The notes beneath the pieces are model-generated. The model had not been told where the DNA came from. It made no database searches and saw only the letters and a list, made by a program, of their open reading frames with translations. The translations under genes were made by a program, and so were the position numbers. From contig CAIOSI010000019.1 in assembly GCA_903860975.1 (NCBI GenBank), forward strand, positions 62,001 to 126,000: a stretch of 64,000 nucleotides of DNA, read 5' to 3'. This document shows, piece after piece, positions 41,832-50,256 of this stretch. The stretch comes from an uncultured Alphaproteobacteria bacterium (GTDB taxonomy: Bacteria; Pseudomonadota; Alphaproteobacteria; Caulobacterales; Caulobacteraceae). The stretch's first letter is position 1. Each line of letters starts with the position of its first letter.

Positions 41832-44033
41832 ATGAGCGCCCAGCCTTCCAAAACCATAGCCGAGACGGCCGCCGAATTCGGACTGAGCCCCGTCGAATAT
41901 AGCGTCATCGTCCAGCGCCTGAACCGCGAGCCCAACCCAGTCGAACTGGGCGTCTTCTCGGTAATGTGGTCGGAGCATTGCTCCTATAAATCCAGCAAGA
42001 AGCACCTTGGCAAATTCCCCACCACAGGCCCCAGGGTGATCTGCGGTCCCGGCGAGAATGCCGGCGTCATCGATATCGGCGATGGCCAAGCCTGCATCTT
42101 CAAGATGGAGAGCCACAACCATCCTTCCTACATCGAGCCTTACCAAGGTGCGGCCACAGGCGTCGGCGGCATCATGCGCGACGTCTTCACCATGGGCGCG
42201 CGCCCCATCGCGCTCCTCAATGCGCTACGCTTTGGGGACCCTAGCCACCCGAAGACCAAACGCCTGGTCTCAGGCGTCGTCAGTGGGATCGGCGGTTACG
42301 GCAACTGTGTGGGCGTCCCCACCGTAGCTGGCGAAACCAACTTCCATCGTGGCTACGACGGCAATATCTTGGTCAACGCCATGTGCGTTGGCCTAGCCGA
42401 CGCCGACAAGATCTTTTACTCGGCCGCGCCGGCCGCAGGTCTGCCCGTGGTTTATTTCGGCTCCAAGACAGGCCGTGACGGCATCCATGGCGCAACCATG
42501 GCGTCTGCCGAATTTGACGACGCCTCTGACGAAAAGCGCCCCACTGTGCAGGTCGGCGACCCCTTCGCCGAAAAGCTGCTGATCGAGGCGACGCTAGAGC
42601 TCATGGCCTCCGGCGCCGTCGCAGCGATCCAGGACATGGGGGCCGCGGGCCTCACCTCCTCCTCCGTCGAAATGGCCGGTAAGGGCGGGGTCGGCGTTGA
42701 GCTCAACCTCGATGCCGTGCCTCAGCGCGAAGAGGGCATGAGCGCCTACGAGATGATGCTGTCCGAAAGCCAGGAGCGCATGCTTGCGATCCTCAAGCCC
42801 GGCCGTGAACACGATGGCGAACGCATCTTCGCCAAATGGGGGCTGGACGCGGCCACGATCGGCCACACGACCGACACCGGGCGATTGGTCCTGAAGCATA
42901 AGGGCCAGACCGTCTGCGACGTGCCGCTTGCGCCCTTGTTCGATGACGCACCGCTCTACGATCGCCCATGGACGGCTCCAACGCTCCAGCCGCGCCTTGA
43001 CCCCACCCTGGTGCCGGCACCAATCGACTGGGAGGCGGCGATCATCAAATTGATGAGCGCGCCGGATATGGCGTCCAAGCGATGGCTTTGGGAACAATAC
43101 GACCGTCACGTCATGGCCGACACTTTGGAGGACTCCGCCACCGGTGCCGACGCCGGTATCGTGCGCGTGCACGGGACCAACAAGGCCCTGGCGCTGACCT
43201 CGGATGTCACGCCGCGATACGTCCAGAACGACCCCTACGAGGGTGGCAAACAAGCCGTCGCCGAAGCCTGGCGCAACCTCACCTCGGTTGGCGCAACGCC
43301 GATCGCGATTACCGACAATCTGAACTTCGGAAATCCGGAACGGCCGCAGATCATGGGGCAGATCGTGCGCGCCATTGATGGCATGGCCGAGGCCTGCCGC
43401 GCGCTCGACTTCCCTGTCGTCAGTGGCAATGTCAGCCTCTACAACGAGACCAACGGTTCTGCCATTCCGCCGACACCCACTGTGGGCGCGGTCGGTCTCC
43501 TCACCAATTACGCCCGACGCGCGGACTTCTCATCCGTGAAATCCGGTGACGCCCTCGTCCTGGTGGGCGAGACCAGGGGCGAACTGGGCGCCTCGATGTA
43601 CCTGCGCGAATGCCTGGGCCGCGAGGACGGCGCCCCGCCGCCGGTCGATCTGGCGGTCGAACGCCGCAATGGCGACTTCGTGCGAAACTTGATCCAGTCG
43701 GGGCAAGTTTCTGTTGTGCATGACCTTTCGGATGGTGGCTTGATCGCGGCCTTGGCTGAGATGGCACTCGCCGGGAAAGTCGGCGTCCAGATCCTGGCCG
43801 CCGAAGATCTGGCACCGCAGGCTTGGTTCTTTGGGGAAGATCAGGGCCGATACCTCATCGCCACGCCCTCTGCCGAGGCTCTGCTCGCCGCTGCTGAAGC
43901 CAGCGGCGTTCCGGCGCGCGTCATCGGTGAAGCCGGCGGCGAAGTCCTTGCCCGGCCGGGTCTCTTCAGTCTGGACCTGGCAAAGCTGCGTCAGGCCCAC
44001 GAGGGCTGGATGCCCGCGTTCATGGGCGTCTGA
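41832..44033 (+). CDS. purL: FGAM synthase large subunit PurL
   Basis: Small-type PurL of 733 aa, the form that works with PurS and PurQ. ATP/substrate motifs seen: [13 protein letters not shown] near the N-terminus, [12 protein letters not shown], and [16 protein letters not shown] in the second half. Its stop overlaps the next ATG by one base. Unlike the usual alphaproteobacterial order, it is separated from purQ. Confidence 0.96.
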   Translation: MSAQPSKTIAETAAEFGLSPVEYSVIVQRLNREPNPVELGVFSVMWSEHCSYKSSKKHLGKFPTTGPRVICGPGENAGVIDIGDGQACIFKMESHNHPSYIEPYQGAATGVGGIMRDVFTMGARPIALLNALRFGDPSHPKTKRLVSGVVSGIGGYGNCVGVPTVAGETNFHRGYDGNILVNAMCVGLADADKIFYSAAPAAGLPVVYFGSKTGRDGIHGATMASAEFDDASDEKRPTVQVGDPFAEKLLIEATLELMASGAVAAIQDMGAAGLTSSSVEMAGKGGVGVELNLDAVPQREEGMSAYEMMLSESQERMLAILKPGREHDGERIFAKWGLDAATIGHTTDTGRLVLKHKGQTVCDVPLAPLFDDAPLYDRPWTAPTLQPRLDPTLVPAPIDWEAAIIKLMSAPDMASKRWLWEQYDRHVMADTLEDSATGADAGIVRVHGTNKALALTSDVTPRYVQNDPYEGGKQAVAEAWRNLTSVGATPIAITDNLNFGNPERPQIMGQIVRAIDGMAEACRALDFPVVSGNVSLYNETNGSAIPPTPTVGAVGLLTNYARRADFSSVKSGDALVLVGETRGELGASMYLRECLGREDGAPPPVDLAVERRNGDFVRNLIQSGQVSVVHDLSDGGLIAALAEMALAGKVGVQILAAEDLAPQAWFFGEDQGRYLIATPSAEALLAAAEASGVPARVIGEAGGEVLARPGLFSLDLAKLRQAHEGWMPAFMGV

Positions 44034-45160
44034 TGACAAGCCACGCCGCCAGCGCCAGCCTTATCGGACAGCCGGGCTCACGGACTCAGATCCCGACGCC
44101 GGCCGCCGTCCTCGACCTCGACGCATTCGATTCCAACGTGGCCAAGATGGCTGCACGCGCTAAGGCCGCCGGGCTGGTCTTGCGCCCTCACGCCAAGTCC
44201 CACAAATGCTCCGCCCTTGCCCATCGCCAGATTGAGGCCGGAGCGGTTGGGATTTGCTGCGCCAAGCTGGCGGAAGCCGAAGCGATGGCGGCCAATGGCG
44301 TCAGCGCGATCCTTGTCACTTCGCCGATCGCAGGCTGGGCCCAAGCCGAGCGTGCGGCCAGGTTGGCGCAAAATCTTGGCGATTTCCGGATTGTCGTTGA
44401 CCACCCAGACGGCGCAGCGGAGCTGGGAGCAGCATCCCAAGGCGCAATCCAGGTGCTTATCGATGTCGACCCCGGGATGGGCCGTACAGGGGTTCACGAT
44501 GCATCCCAGGCTGTGGAGGTATTCCGTGCCATCGCTGCCCAGCCAAACCTGAAGCTGCTGGGCGTCCAGTGCTATGGCGGACACTGGCAACACATGGAAG
44601 GCGCAGGCGCCCGGGCCGCGGCCGTCGCCGATGGCATGGCCAGGCTATCGGCTGTGATAGACAAGTTGCGCCAGGCTGGCGCGACGATTGATGTGATCAC
44701 GGGAGGTGGCACAGGCAGCTTCGCAGCTGACGCCGCGCAAGGTGTGCTTACCGAGATCCAGCCCGGCTCCTTCGCCTTCATGGATCGCGAGTATCGAGAT
44801 GCCCTGATGGCCGACCCTGATGGTGCGTTTGAACAGGCGCTGACGATCGCTGCGACAATTATCAGCGCAAACCATCCTCAGTGGGTGACGGTCGATGCGG
44901 GCTTAAAGGCCTTTTCCACCGACGGCCCCTTGCCCATTGCGGTGACGCCGAAGTTCGCCCAAAGCGCCTACCGCTTCTTCGGCGACGAACACGGTCGACT
45001 TTTGCGTCCAGACAGCCAGCCCGTTGCACGCGGCGAGCGGGTCGACTTTCTGCCGCCGCACGTCGATCCGACGCTGGATCGCTATGATGTCATCCACTTC
45101 GTACGCAGAGATGTGCTGGTTGAGATCGCTCCGGTAGAGGGCCGCGGAGCATCTCAGTAG
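44033..45160 (+). CDS. D-threonine aldolase/DSD1-like PLP enzyme
   Basis: Alanine-racemase-fold enzyme of 375 aa. TPAAVLDLDAFDSNV and the PLP-lysine stretch LRPHAKSHKC (Lys near 60) match the D-threonine aldolase / D-serine dehydratase-like group; CYGGHWQHMEG and the metal-binding C-terminal PPHVDPTLDRYDVIHF are typical. It cleaves or dehydrates D-beta-hydroxy amino acids. The start overlaps the purL stop, so it is co-expressed with purL. Confidence 0.87.
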   Translation: MTSHAASASLIGQPGSRTQIPTPAAVLDLDAFDSNVAKMAARAKAAGLVLRPHAKSHKCSALAHRQIEAGAVGICCAKLAEAEAMAANGVSAILVTSPIAGWAQAERAARLAQNLGDFRIVVDHPDGAAELGAASQGAIQVLIDVDPGMGRTGVHDASQAVEVFRAIAAQPNLKLLGVQCYGGHWQHMEGAGARAAAVADGMARLSAVIDKLRQAGATIDVITGGGTGSFAADAAQGVLTEIQPGSFAFMDREYRDALMADPDGAFEQALTIAATIISANHPQWVTVDAGLKAFSTDGPLPIAVTPKFAQSAYRFFGDEHGRLLRPDSQPVARGERVDFLPPHVDPTLDRYDVIHFVRRDVLVEIAPVEGRGASQ

Positions 45161-45199
45161 GCGTCGATCAAGACGCCGCCACACCGGTTGGTGCACACG

Positions 45200-45682
45200 C
45201 TAGTTGTCCGACGCCCCCGCTCCATTTTGCAACGCAGTTCGGGTGAGTTCCACGTGCAGGTGGGCACCTTCGTGGCCGTGGGCTCGTTCAGCCAGAACCC
45301 GTGAAAAACGGCCTCCGGCCTGCTTCAGCTTGGCTGCCGCGCCCTCCAGCGTCATGCGATCAACAACCGCGTCATAGGCATGCGGCGCATCGGGTGCGCC
45401 CAAGGAGTGCAGCGAGGTATGCCCAGGTGCCACCGTGCCTGCGCCACGCCGGCGTAGAGCGTCCTCCTGGGCCTTGGTCCGGTAGCCGCTCGTCTGGCGC
45501 CAACGCCCCGCGCCAAAGACGCGATCCATTGTCGAATGGAAGTCCTCAACCGAGGCCTTGGCGACGGGCCTGGGATGTGCGGCATCGTATTCCTGGCCTG
45601 CCGTGACAACCTGGATCTGCGCCGCAGCCGCGCTCGCCTGACCAAACATCATCGCAAATATCGCCACCGCTGCGATCTTCAT
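45200..45682 (-). CDS. Exported M15/DD-carboxypeptidase-like protein
   Basis: Protein of 160 aa with a Sec signal peptide (cleavage near ASA-AA). The motif SGYRTKAQ, a HSLGAPDAPHAYDA stretch resembling the S-x-H-x-x-G-x-A-x-D zinc site of M15 peptidases but with a short insertion, and GAHLHVEL near the end suggest an M15 fold. A role in peptidoglycan peptide trimming is inferred. It faces the D-amino-acid enzyme gene across a 40-nt gap. Confidence 0.62.
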   Translation of the reverse strand: MKIAAVAIFAMMFGQASAAAAQIQVVTAGQEYDAAHPRPVAKASVEDFHSTMDRVFGAGRWRQTSGYRTKAQEDALRRRGAGTVAPGHTSLHSLGAPDAPHAYDAVVDRMTLEGAAAKLKQAGGRFSRVLAERAHGHEGAHLHVELTRTALQNGAGASDN

Positions 45683-45985
45683 CCGACCAAGCCCATCGGA
45701 GCGTAACCGCCCACAGTTGCGCCGGAGACTATCGCAAGAGCGTTTCTAAGAGGTTCAAAGCGCGCGCCCCTTTCGCTCGCGTCGCCGCAAAAACGTCCTT
45801 CTACTGGCGAACAAATGACCTGTTTGGAGCACGGATGAACGCCGCTTGTGCAACCGCTACGCCCTGACAGGCCGATCGCTTTTTCCGATTGCGGTCGCAG
45901 CCCTCGCCTCGCCTCCTTTGGTCATTGATTTGCGATCGCAGTTCGGCCCGCGAACCGGGGCAATGAAGAAGAGGAACTTTGGATC
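45683..45985. other. Divergent promoter region
   Basis: No gene seen. It separates the M15-like gene from the divergent exported aminotransferase. A perfect 10-bp palindrome TGCGATCGCA lies at 45931-45940, about 45 nt before the aminotransferase ATG. Confidence 0.45.
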
Positions 45986-47200
45986 ATGAGCGAAGCCGAG
46001 ACAGACCAGCCGTTGATGGGCCGGCGTTCGTTCCTGTGGGCGACAGCGCTGGCCACAGCTGTGCCAATACTCAGCGAGGCCGATCTCGCCCACGCAAAGC
46101 TCGCCTCCCAGAGCATGGGCGTGCTGCCACCCGATGCGGTGATCATCAACGCCAACGAAAACCCGCTGGGGCCGTGCAAGGCCGCCTGCGAGGCGATTAC
46201 CAAAATTCTGCCGTTGGGTGGGCGCTATGACCGGATGGGTGAACTCGACGCGCTGACCAAGGCGTATGCCGCGATGCACGGGCTGAAGCCCGAGAACATC
46301 GCCTTCTATGCCGGCTCATCGGAGCCCTTGCACTACACAACGCTGGCCTTCACCTCGCCTTCCAAGAGCCTCGTGATGGCCGATCCATCCTATGAATCGG
46401 CCAATATGGCGGCTCAAGTTTCAAAGGCACCGGTCCACAAAATCCCGCTGACCTCCACCTTCTCGCACGATGTCAGGAAAATGGTCAGTGTCGACCCGAA
46501 CGCAGGCCTCATCTACCTCGTCAACCCGAACAACCCGACCGGCACGGTCACGCCGCGTGAAGAAATCCTTTGGGCGCTCGAAAACAAGCCCAAAGGCGCA
46601 ATCCTCCTCGTCGACGAAGCCTATATCCACCTATCCGACGAACAGCATGTCCTCGACCAGGTCGCGGCCGGCAAGGACATCATCGTCCTGCGCACCTTCT
46701 CCAAGATCTATGGGATGGCTGGCATTCGCTGCGGCGTGGCCATTGCGCGACCCGACCTGCTCGAAAAGCTGACGCCCTACTACCAGAACGCCATGCCCGT
46801 CACGGCGCTCGCCGCCGCGCGCGCCTCGATCGCTGACAAGGACCTGATCGCGACCCGTAAGAAGTGGATCGCTGACAGCCGCGTCGAGACGATCGCCTGG
46901 CTCAAATCGAACGGCTACAAGCCCATCGGAAATTCGGTTTCCAACTGCTTCATGATCGACACGGGCCGCCCAGCAAAGAGCGTGATCACAGCGATGCAGA
47001 AGGAAAAGGTCTACATCGGCCGCGTCTGGCCAGTGTGGGGCAACGCCGTGCGCATCTCCGTAGGCTCTCCTGAGGACATGGCCAAGTTCCGCACCGCCTT
47101 CAAGAAGGTGATGGACGCACCGGCCATGACGGCTAAGGCTGATGATGTCGTCGAGGCGAGCCGGCGTGTCGGAAAGGGCGGCAAGGCGTTCCTGTCCTAG
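45986..47200 (+). CDS. Tat-exported class I/II aminotransferase (HisC-like)
   Basis: PLP-dependent aminotransferase of 404 aa close to histidinol-phosphate aminotransferases. A twin-arginine signal (GRRSFLWATALATAVP) occupies residues 12-36. The PLP site is intact: NANENPLG, YAGSSEPLH, VNPNNPTGT, LVDEAYIH, and the Schiff-base Lys in RTFSKIYGMAGIR near residue 240. Export of a folded PLP enzyme suggests a periplasmic amino-acid role rather than histidine synthesis. Confidence 0.87.
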   Translation: MSEAETDQPLMGRRSFLWATALATAVPILSEADLAHAKLASQSMGVLPPDAVIINANENPLGPCKAACEAITKILPLGGRYDRMGELDALTKAYAAMHGLKPENIAFYAGSSEPLHYTTLAFTSPSKSLVMADPSYESANMAAQVSKAPVHKIPLTSTFSHDVRKMVSVDPNAGLIYLVNPNNPTGTVTPREEILWALENKPKGAILLVDEAYIHLSDEQHVLDQVAAGKDIIVLRTFSKIYGMAGIRCGVAIARPDLLEKLTPYYQNAMPVTALAAARASIADKDLIATRKKWIADSRVETIAWLKSNGYKPIGNSVSNCFMIDTGRPAKSVITAMQKEKVYIGRVWPVWGNAVRISVGSPEDMAKFRTAFKKVMDAPAMTAKADDVVEASRRVGKGGKAFLS

Positions 47201-47676
47201 GCGACGGCCCGTTTCAACAGTTCGAGGGCCGCTGCGGCGAAGGCTGTCATGTTCGCCGCGCGGTCGCTCTCACCCGTCTCCAGCGTAATCGCCATTTCCA
47301 TCGGTCCGGAGATAGCGATGCAGGTGTGACCGGCGGCGTCGCCGTAGCCATTTCCCGTGGGACCAGCGGCACCGGTCTCTGAAAGCCCCCAGGTTGCACC
47401 GAACCGTTCTCGCGCGGTTCGCGCCAGAAGCAGCGCATAAGGCTCACTGGCCGAACGCATTCCGGCCACAGCCTCTCGCGGCAGGTCCATCAGCACCATG
47501 CGTGCCTTTCCGGTGTAGACCACGGCTCCGCCCAGAAAGTATTTCGAGGCGCCGGCGACGCCGAGCAGGGCGGCCGAAATCAAGCCACCTGACGAGCTCT
47601 CGGCCACCGCGACAGTCTCACCCCGGGCCTTCAGCTGCTCGCCAAGTTCGCCTGCCAGTGTGTCCAGCTCGCTCAT
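47197..47676 (-). CDS. CinA C-terminal domain protein (PncC-like)
   Basis: Protein of 159 aa: ETVAVAESSSGGLISAALLG, VVYTGKARM and LSETGAAGPTGNGYGDAAG are the CinA C-terminal signatures. PncC family enzymes deamidate nicotinamide mononucleotide for pyridine-nucleotide salvage. The start at 47676 has AAAGGAGA upstream; the longer frame to 47775 lacks support. Its 3' end overlaps the convergent aminotransferase by 4 nt. Confidence 0.88.
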   Translation of the reverse strand: MSELDTLAGELGEQLKARGETVAVAESSSGGLISAALLGVAGASKYFLGGAVVYTGKARMVLMDLPREAVAGMRSASEPYALLLARTARERFGATWGLSETGAAGPTGNGYGDAAGHTCIAISGPMEMAITLETGESDRAANMTAFAAAALELLKRAVA

Positions 47677-47763
47677 CGGGATCTCCTTTTTGTTGGCGGC
47701 TCGCCGCTTCGCCGCCCATGATGGTGATCCATTAGAACACGGCATTTCTCCGGAGGATATTTC

Positions 47764-48996
47764 ATGGACGCCCAATCACAATGGACGGGACTGGACGCCC
47801 AGCGCCTCGAGGGCATCGGCGAGCACCTGGAACGGAACTATATCGGGAACGGCAAGATCGCCGGCTGCCAAGTCAGCGTCGCCCGTCACGGCCACCTCGC
47901 CTACTTCAAGTCGTTTGGACTGATGGATAAGGAACGCGGCAAGCCTACGGCCGACGACACGATCTACCGCATCTATTCCATGACCAAGCCGATCACCTCG
48001 GTCGCGCTGATGAGCCTCTACGAAAAGGGCTATTTCCAGCTGAATGATCCGGTCAACCGCTATGTCCCGTCGTGGAAAAATCACCGCGTATGGGTCTCGG
48101 GCGAAGGCGCGGAGATGAAAACCGAGGCGCCGAACCGACCCATCTCATTCCGCGACGTACTCTCCCATCAGGCCGGGTTCACCTATGGCGGCGGCTTGCC
48201 CGGCGTCGGCATCCAGCACCCCATCGACAAGGTCTACCGCGAACTTAAGGTTCGCTCTGTCGGCGGCTCGGACACCATGCAGGAATTCCTCGACAAGCTT
48301 AGCCAGGTTCCCCTGCGCTATCAGCCTGGGTCGGCTTGGATGTACTCCCTGGCCACAGACGTCTGCGGCGCGCTCGTCGAGGTGATTTCAGGCGTGCCGT
48401 TCGCCACCTACCTTCAGGACAACATTTTCGGCCCACTGGGCATGAAGGACACCGCCTTCTTTGTTGCGCCTGACAAGATCGACCGCTTCGCCGCCAACTA
48501 TCAGCGTGGGCCCGATAAGCAGCTCAAGTTGATCGATGACCCAGCGACGAGCGACTTTACCCGTGACCCTGGCTTCAAATCCGGCGGCGGTGGGCTGACG
48601 GGAACCAGCGCTGATTACTTACGCTTCTGCGAGATGCTGCGGCGGGGTGGCGAGCTGGATGGCGTGCGGATTTTGGGGCCGCGGACCCTTGAGGTCATGC
48701 ACATGAACCACCTGCCTGGCGGCAAGGACCTCACTCAGCTGGCGATCGGCGGCTTCTCAGAGACCGCTAACGAGGGTGTGGGCTTTGGACTGGGCTTTGC
48801 GTCAACCATGGGGCAGGTGCAAACCGGCAGCCTGGGCGTCGGCGACTACTACTGGGGTGGCGCGGCTTCAACGATTTTCTGGGTCGACCCCAAGGAAGAT
48901 CTTTCGGTGGTCTTCATGACCCAGCTCATGCCGTCCGGCACGTTCAATTTCCGGGGCCAGCTCAAAAGCATCATCTATTCGTCAATCATCGACTGA
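47764..48996 (+). CDS. Serine hydrolase of the beta-lactamase class C family
   Basis: Protein of 410 aa without a clear signal peptide. The nucleophile motif SMTK (Ser72, Lys75) is in IYSMTKPITSVALM, and the Tyr of the YxN-like motif may be YSLATDV near residue 198. A HxG-like late motif is weak. Such proteins are mostly esterases or DD-peptidases rather than beta-lactamases. The 5' region shares about 90 nt with the divergent pncC-like gene. Confidence 0.87.
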   Translation: MDAQSQWTGLDAQRLEGIGEHLERNYIGNGKIAGCQVSVARHGHLAYFKSFGLMDKERGKPTADDTIYRIYSMTKPITSVALMSLYEKGYFQLNDPVNRYVPSWKNHRVWVSGEGAEMKTEAPNRPISFRDVLSHQAGFTYGGGLPGVGIQHPIDKVYRELKVRSVGGSDTMQEFLDKLSQVPLRYQPGSAWMYSLATDVCGALVEVISGVPFATYLQDNIFGPLGMKDTAFFVAPDKIDRFAANYQRGPDKQLKLIDDPATSDFTRDPGFKSGGGGLTGTSADYLRFCEMLRRGGELDGVRILGPRTLEVMHMNHLPGGKDLTQLAIGGFSETANEGVGFGLGFASTMGQVQTGSLGVGDYYWGGAASTIFWVDPKEDLSVVFMTQLMPSGTFNFRGQLKSIIYSSIID

Positions 48997-49153
48997 CCCC
49001 GGCGAGGACTTGAACGGTCAGGCGAAGGATCTGCCGGTCAATATCGATGTCACTGGCCTTGCAGTCGCCCCGGCGCACCGATGGCGGCCTTTGGTGCGCC
49101 TCAACTCTGGGTCTTCGATTGAGGTTCCAGAGCCGGGAGGCTACTGACACAGC

Positions 49154-49387
49154 ATGCCTATCGCCCAGACCGACCTTGAAACCATCCTTCGCGAAGGTTT
49201 CCCAGACGCCGAGATCGTGATTGAGGACCTTGCCGGCGACGGCGATCACTATAAGGCCCGCATCGTCTCGACCGCCTTTGCGGGCCTTGCCCGTGTACGC
49301 CAGCACCAGCTGGTCTACGCTGCGCTCAAGGGCAAGATGGGTGGTGAACTCCACGCGCTTGCGCTCGAGACTTCGACGCCAACTTGA
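49154..49387 (+). CDS. BolA-family protein
   Basis: Protein of 77 aa with the BolA fold: LETILREGFPDAEIVIEDL, GDHYKARIVS, and RHQLVYAAL-like RVRQHQLVYAALKGKMG, ending LHALALETS. BolA proteins pair with monothiol glutaredoxins in [2Fe-2S] handling; a grxD gene follows at 49461, matching the usual purL-bolA-grxD order, although purL is about 5 kb away here. Confidence 0.92.
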   Translation: MPIAQTDLETILREGFPDAEIVIEDLAGDGDHYKARIVSTAFAGLARVRQHQLVYAALKGKMGGELHALALETSTPT

Positions 49388-49460
49388 GCTGGCTGAGCTT
49401 GACCTGAGGGGCTCGGCTCCCTAGCTCTGGGGTGACAATTTTGCGCCGAAGGGCCACCTG

Positions 49461-49805
49461 ATGACCGAGTCCACGACCGCCGACCCGATCCGCGACTTCA
49501 TTGAAAGCGCCGTGGCGGACCATCCCGTCGTGCTGTTCATGAAGGGCGTTCCTGAGCAACCGCAGTGCGGGTTCTCGGCCGTCTGCGTACAAATCCTCGA
49601 CCATCTGGGCGCCGACTTCGTCGGCGTCAACGTCCTGCAGAGCGATGAACTGCGCCAAGGCATCAAGAGCTTCTCGGACTGGCCAACGATCCCACAGCTT
49701 TACGTAAAGGGCGAGTTCGTCGGCGGCTCCGATATCGTGCGCGAGATGTTTCAGTCGGGGGAGTTGAAGACCATGCTGGCCGAGCAGGGTTTGCTGGAAG
49801 CCTAG
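49461..49805 (+). CDS. grxD: Monothiol glutaredoxin Grx4
   Basis: Protein of 114 aa with the CGFS active site at residues 36-39 ([10 protein letters not shown]) and the glutathione-binding [18 protein letters not shown]. It ligates a [2Fe-2S] cluster between monomers or with BolA and acts in Fe-S trafficking. Immediately downstream of bolA. Confidence 0.95.
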   Translation: MTESTTADPIRDFIESAVADHPVVLFMKGVPEQPQCGFSAVCVQILDHLGADFVGVNVLQSDELRQGIKSFSDWPTIPQLYVKGEFVGGSDIVREMFQSGELKTMLAEQGLLEA

Positions 49806-49836
49806 CCTTGCGTGTGCGCCATGCGTTCCTGACGCC

Positions 49837-50256
49837 ATGAGCCGACTGCTAGAACCGCCGGAAGGCCGCAAGGTTTTTTCGCTTCGGTTCGATCCGACCG
49901 CGGCCGACATCGACGAGAACGGCCATGTGAACAACGTGGTCTATCTGCGCTGGGCCCAGGATCTGGGCGTGGCTCACTGGCAGAGCCTGGCTCCGGCCGA
50001 GGCCCTCACAACCTGGGCCTGGGTCGCGCTTCGCCACGAGATCGACTATCGCCGCGCGCTCTTGCCCGGTGAGACCGGTTTTGGCCGCACCTGGGTCTCT
50101 GCCACCGCCCAGGGCCCACGTTTTGACCGCTTCATCCGTATCGACGCTGCGGATGGCGCAATGTGCGCTCAGGTCGTCACCACCTGGGTGCTCATTGAAC
50201 AGGCCACCGGACGGCCCAAGCGGGTTCCGCCTTGGATGCTGGACCTCTTCACCTAG
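49837..50256 (+). CDS. Hotdog-fold acyl-CoA thioesterase
   Basis: Protein of 139 aa. DIDENGHVNNVVYLRWAQD is the 4-hydroxybenzoyl-CoA/YbgC-type active site (Asp and Asn-His), and LRHEIDYRRALLPGE a second family strand. Cytoplasmic; substrate unassigned. It overlaps the convergent S9B peptidase gene by 4 nt. Confidence 0.88.
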   Translation: MSRLLEPPEGRKVFSLRFDPTAADIDENGHVNNVVYLRWAQDLGVAHWQSLAPAEALTTWAWVALRHEIDYRRALLPGETGFGRTWVSATAQGPRFDRFIRIDAADGAMCAQVVTTWVLIEQATGRPKRVPPWMLDLFT

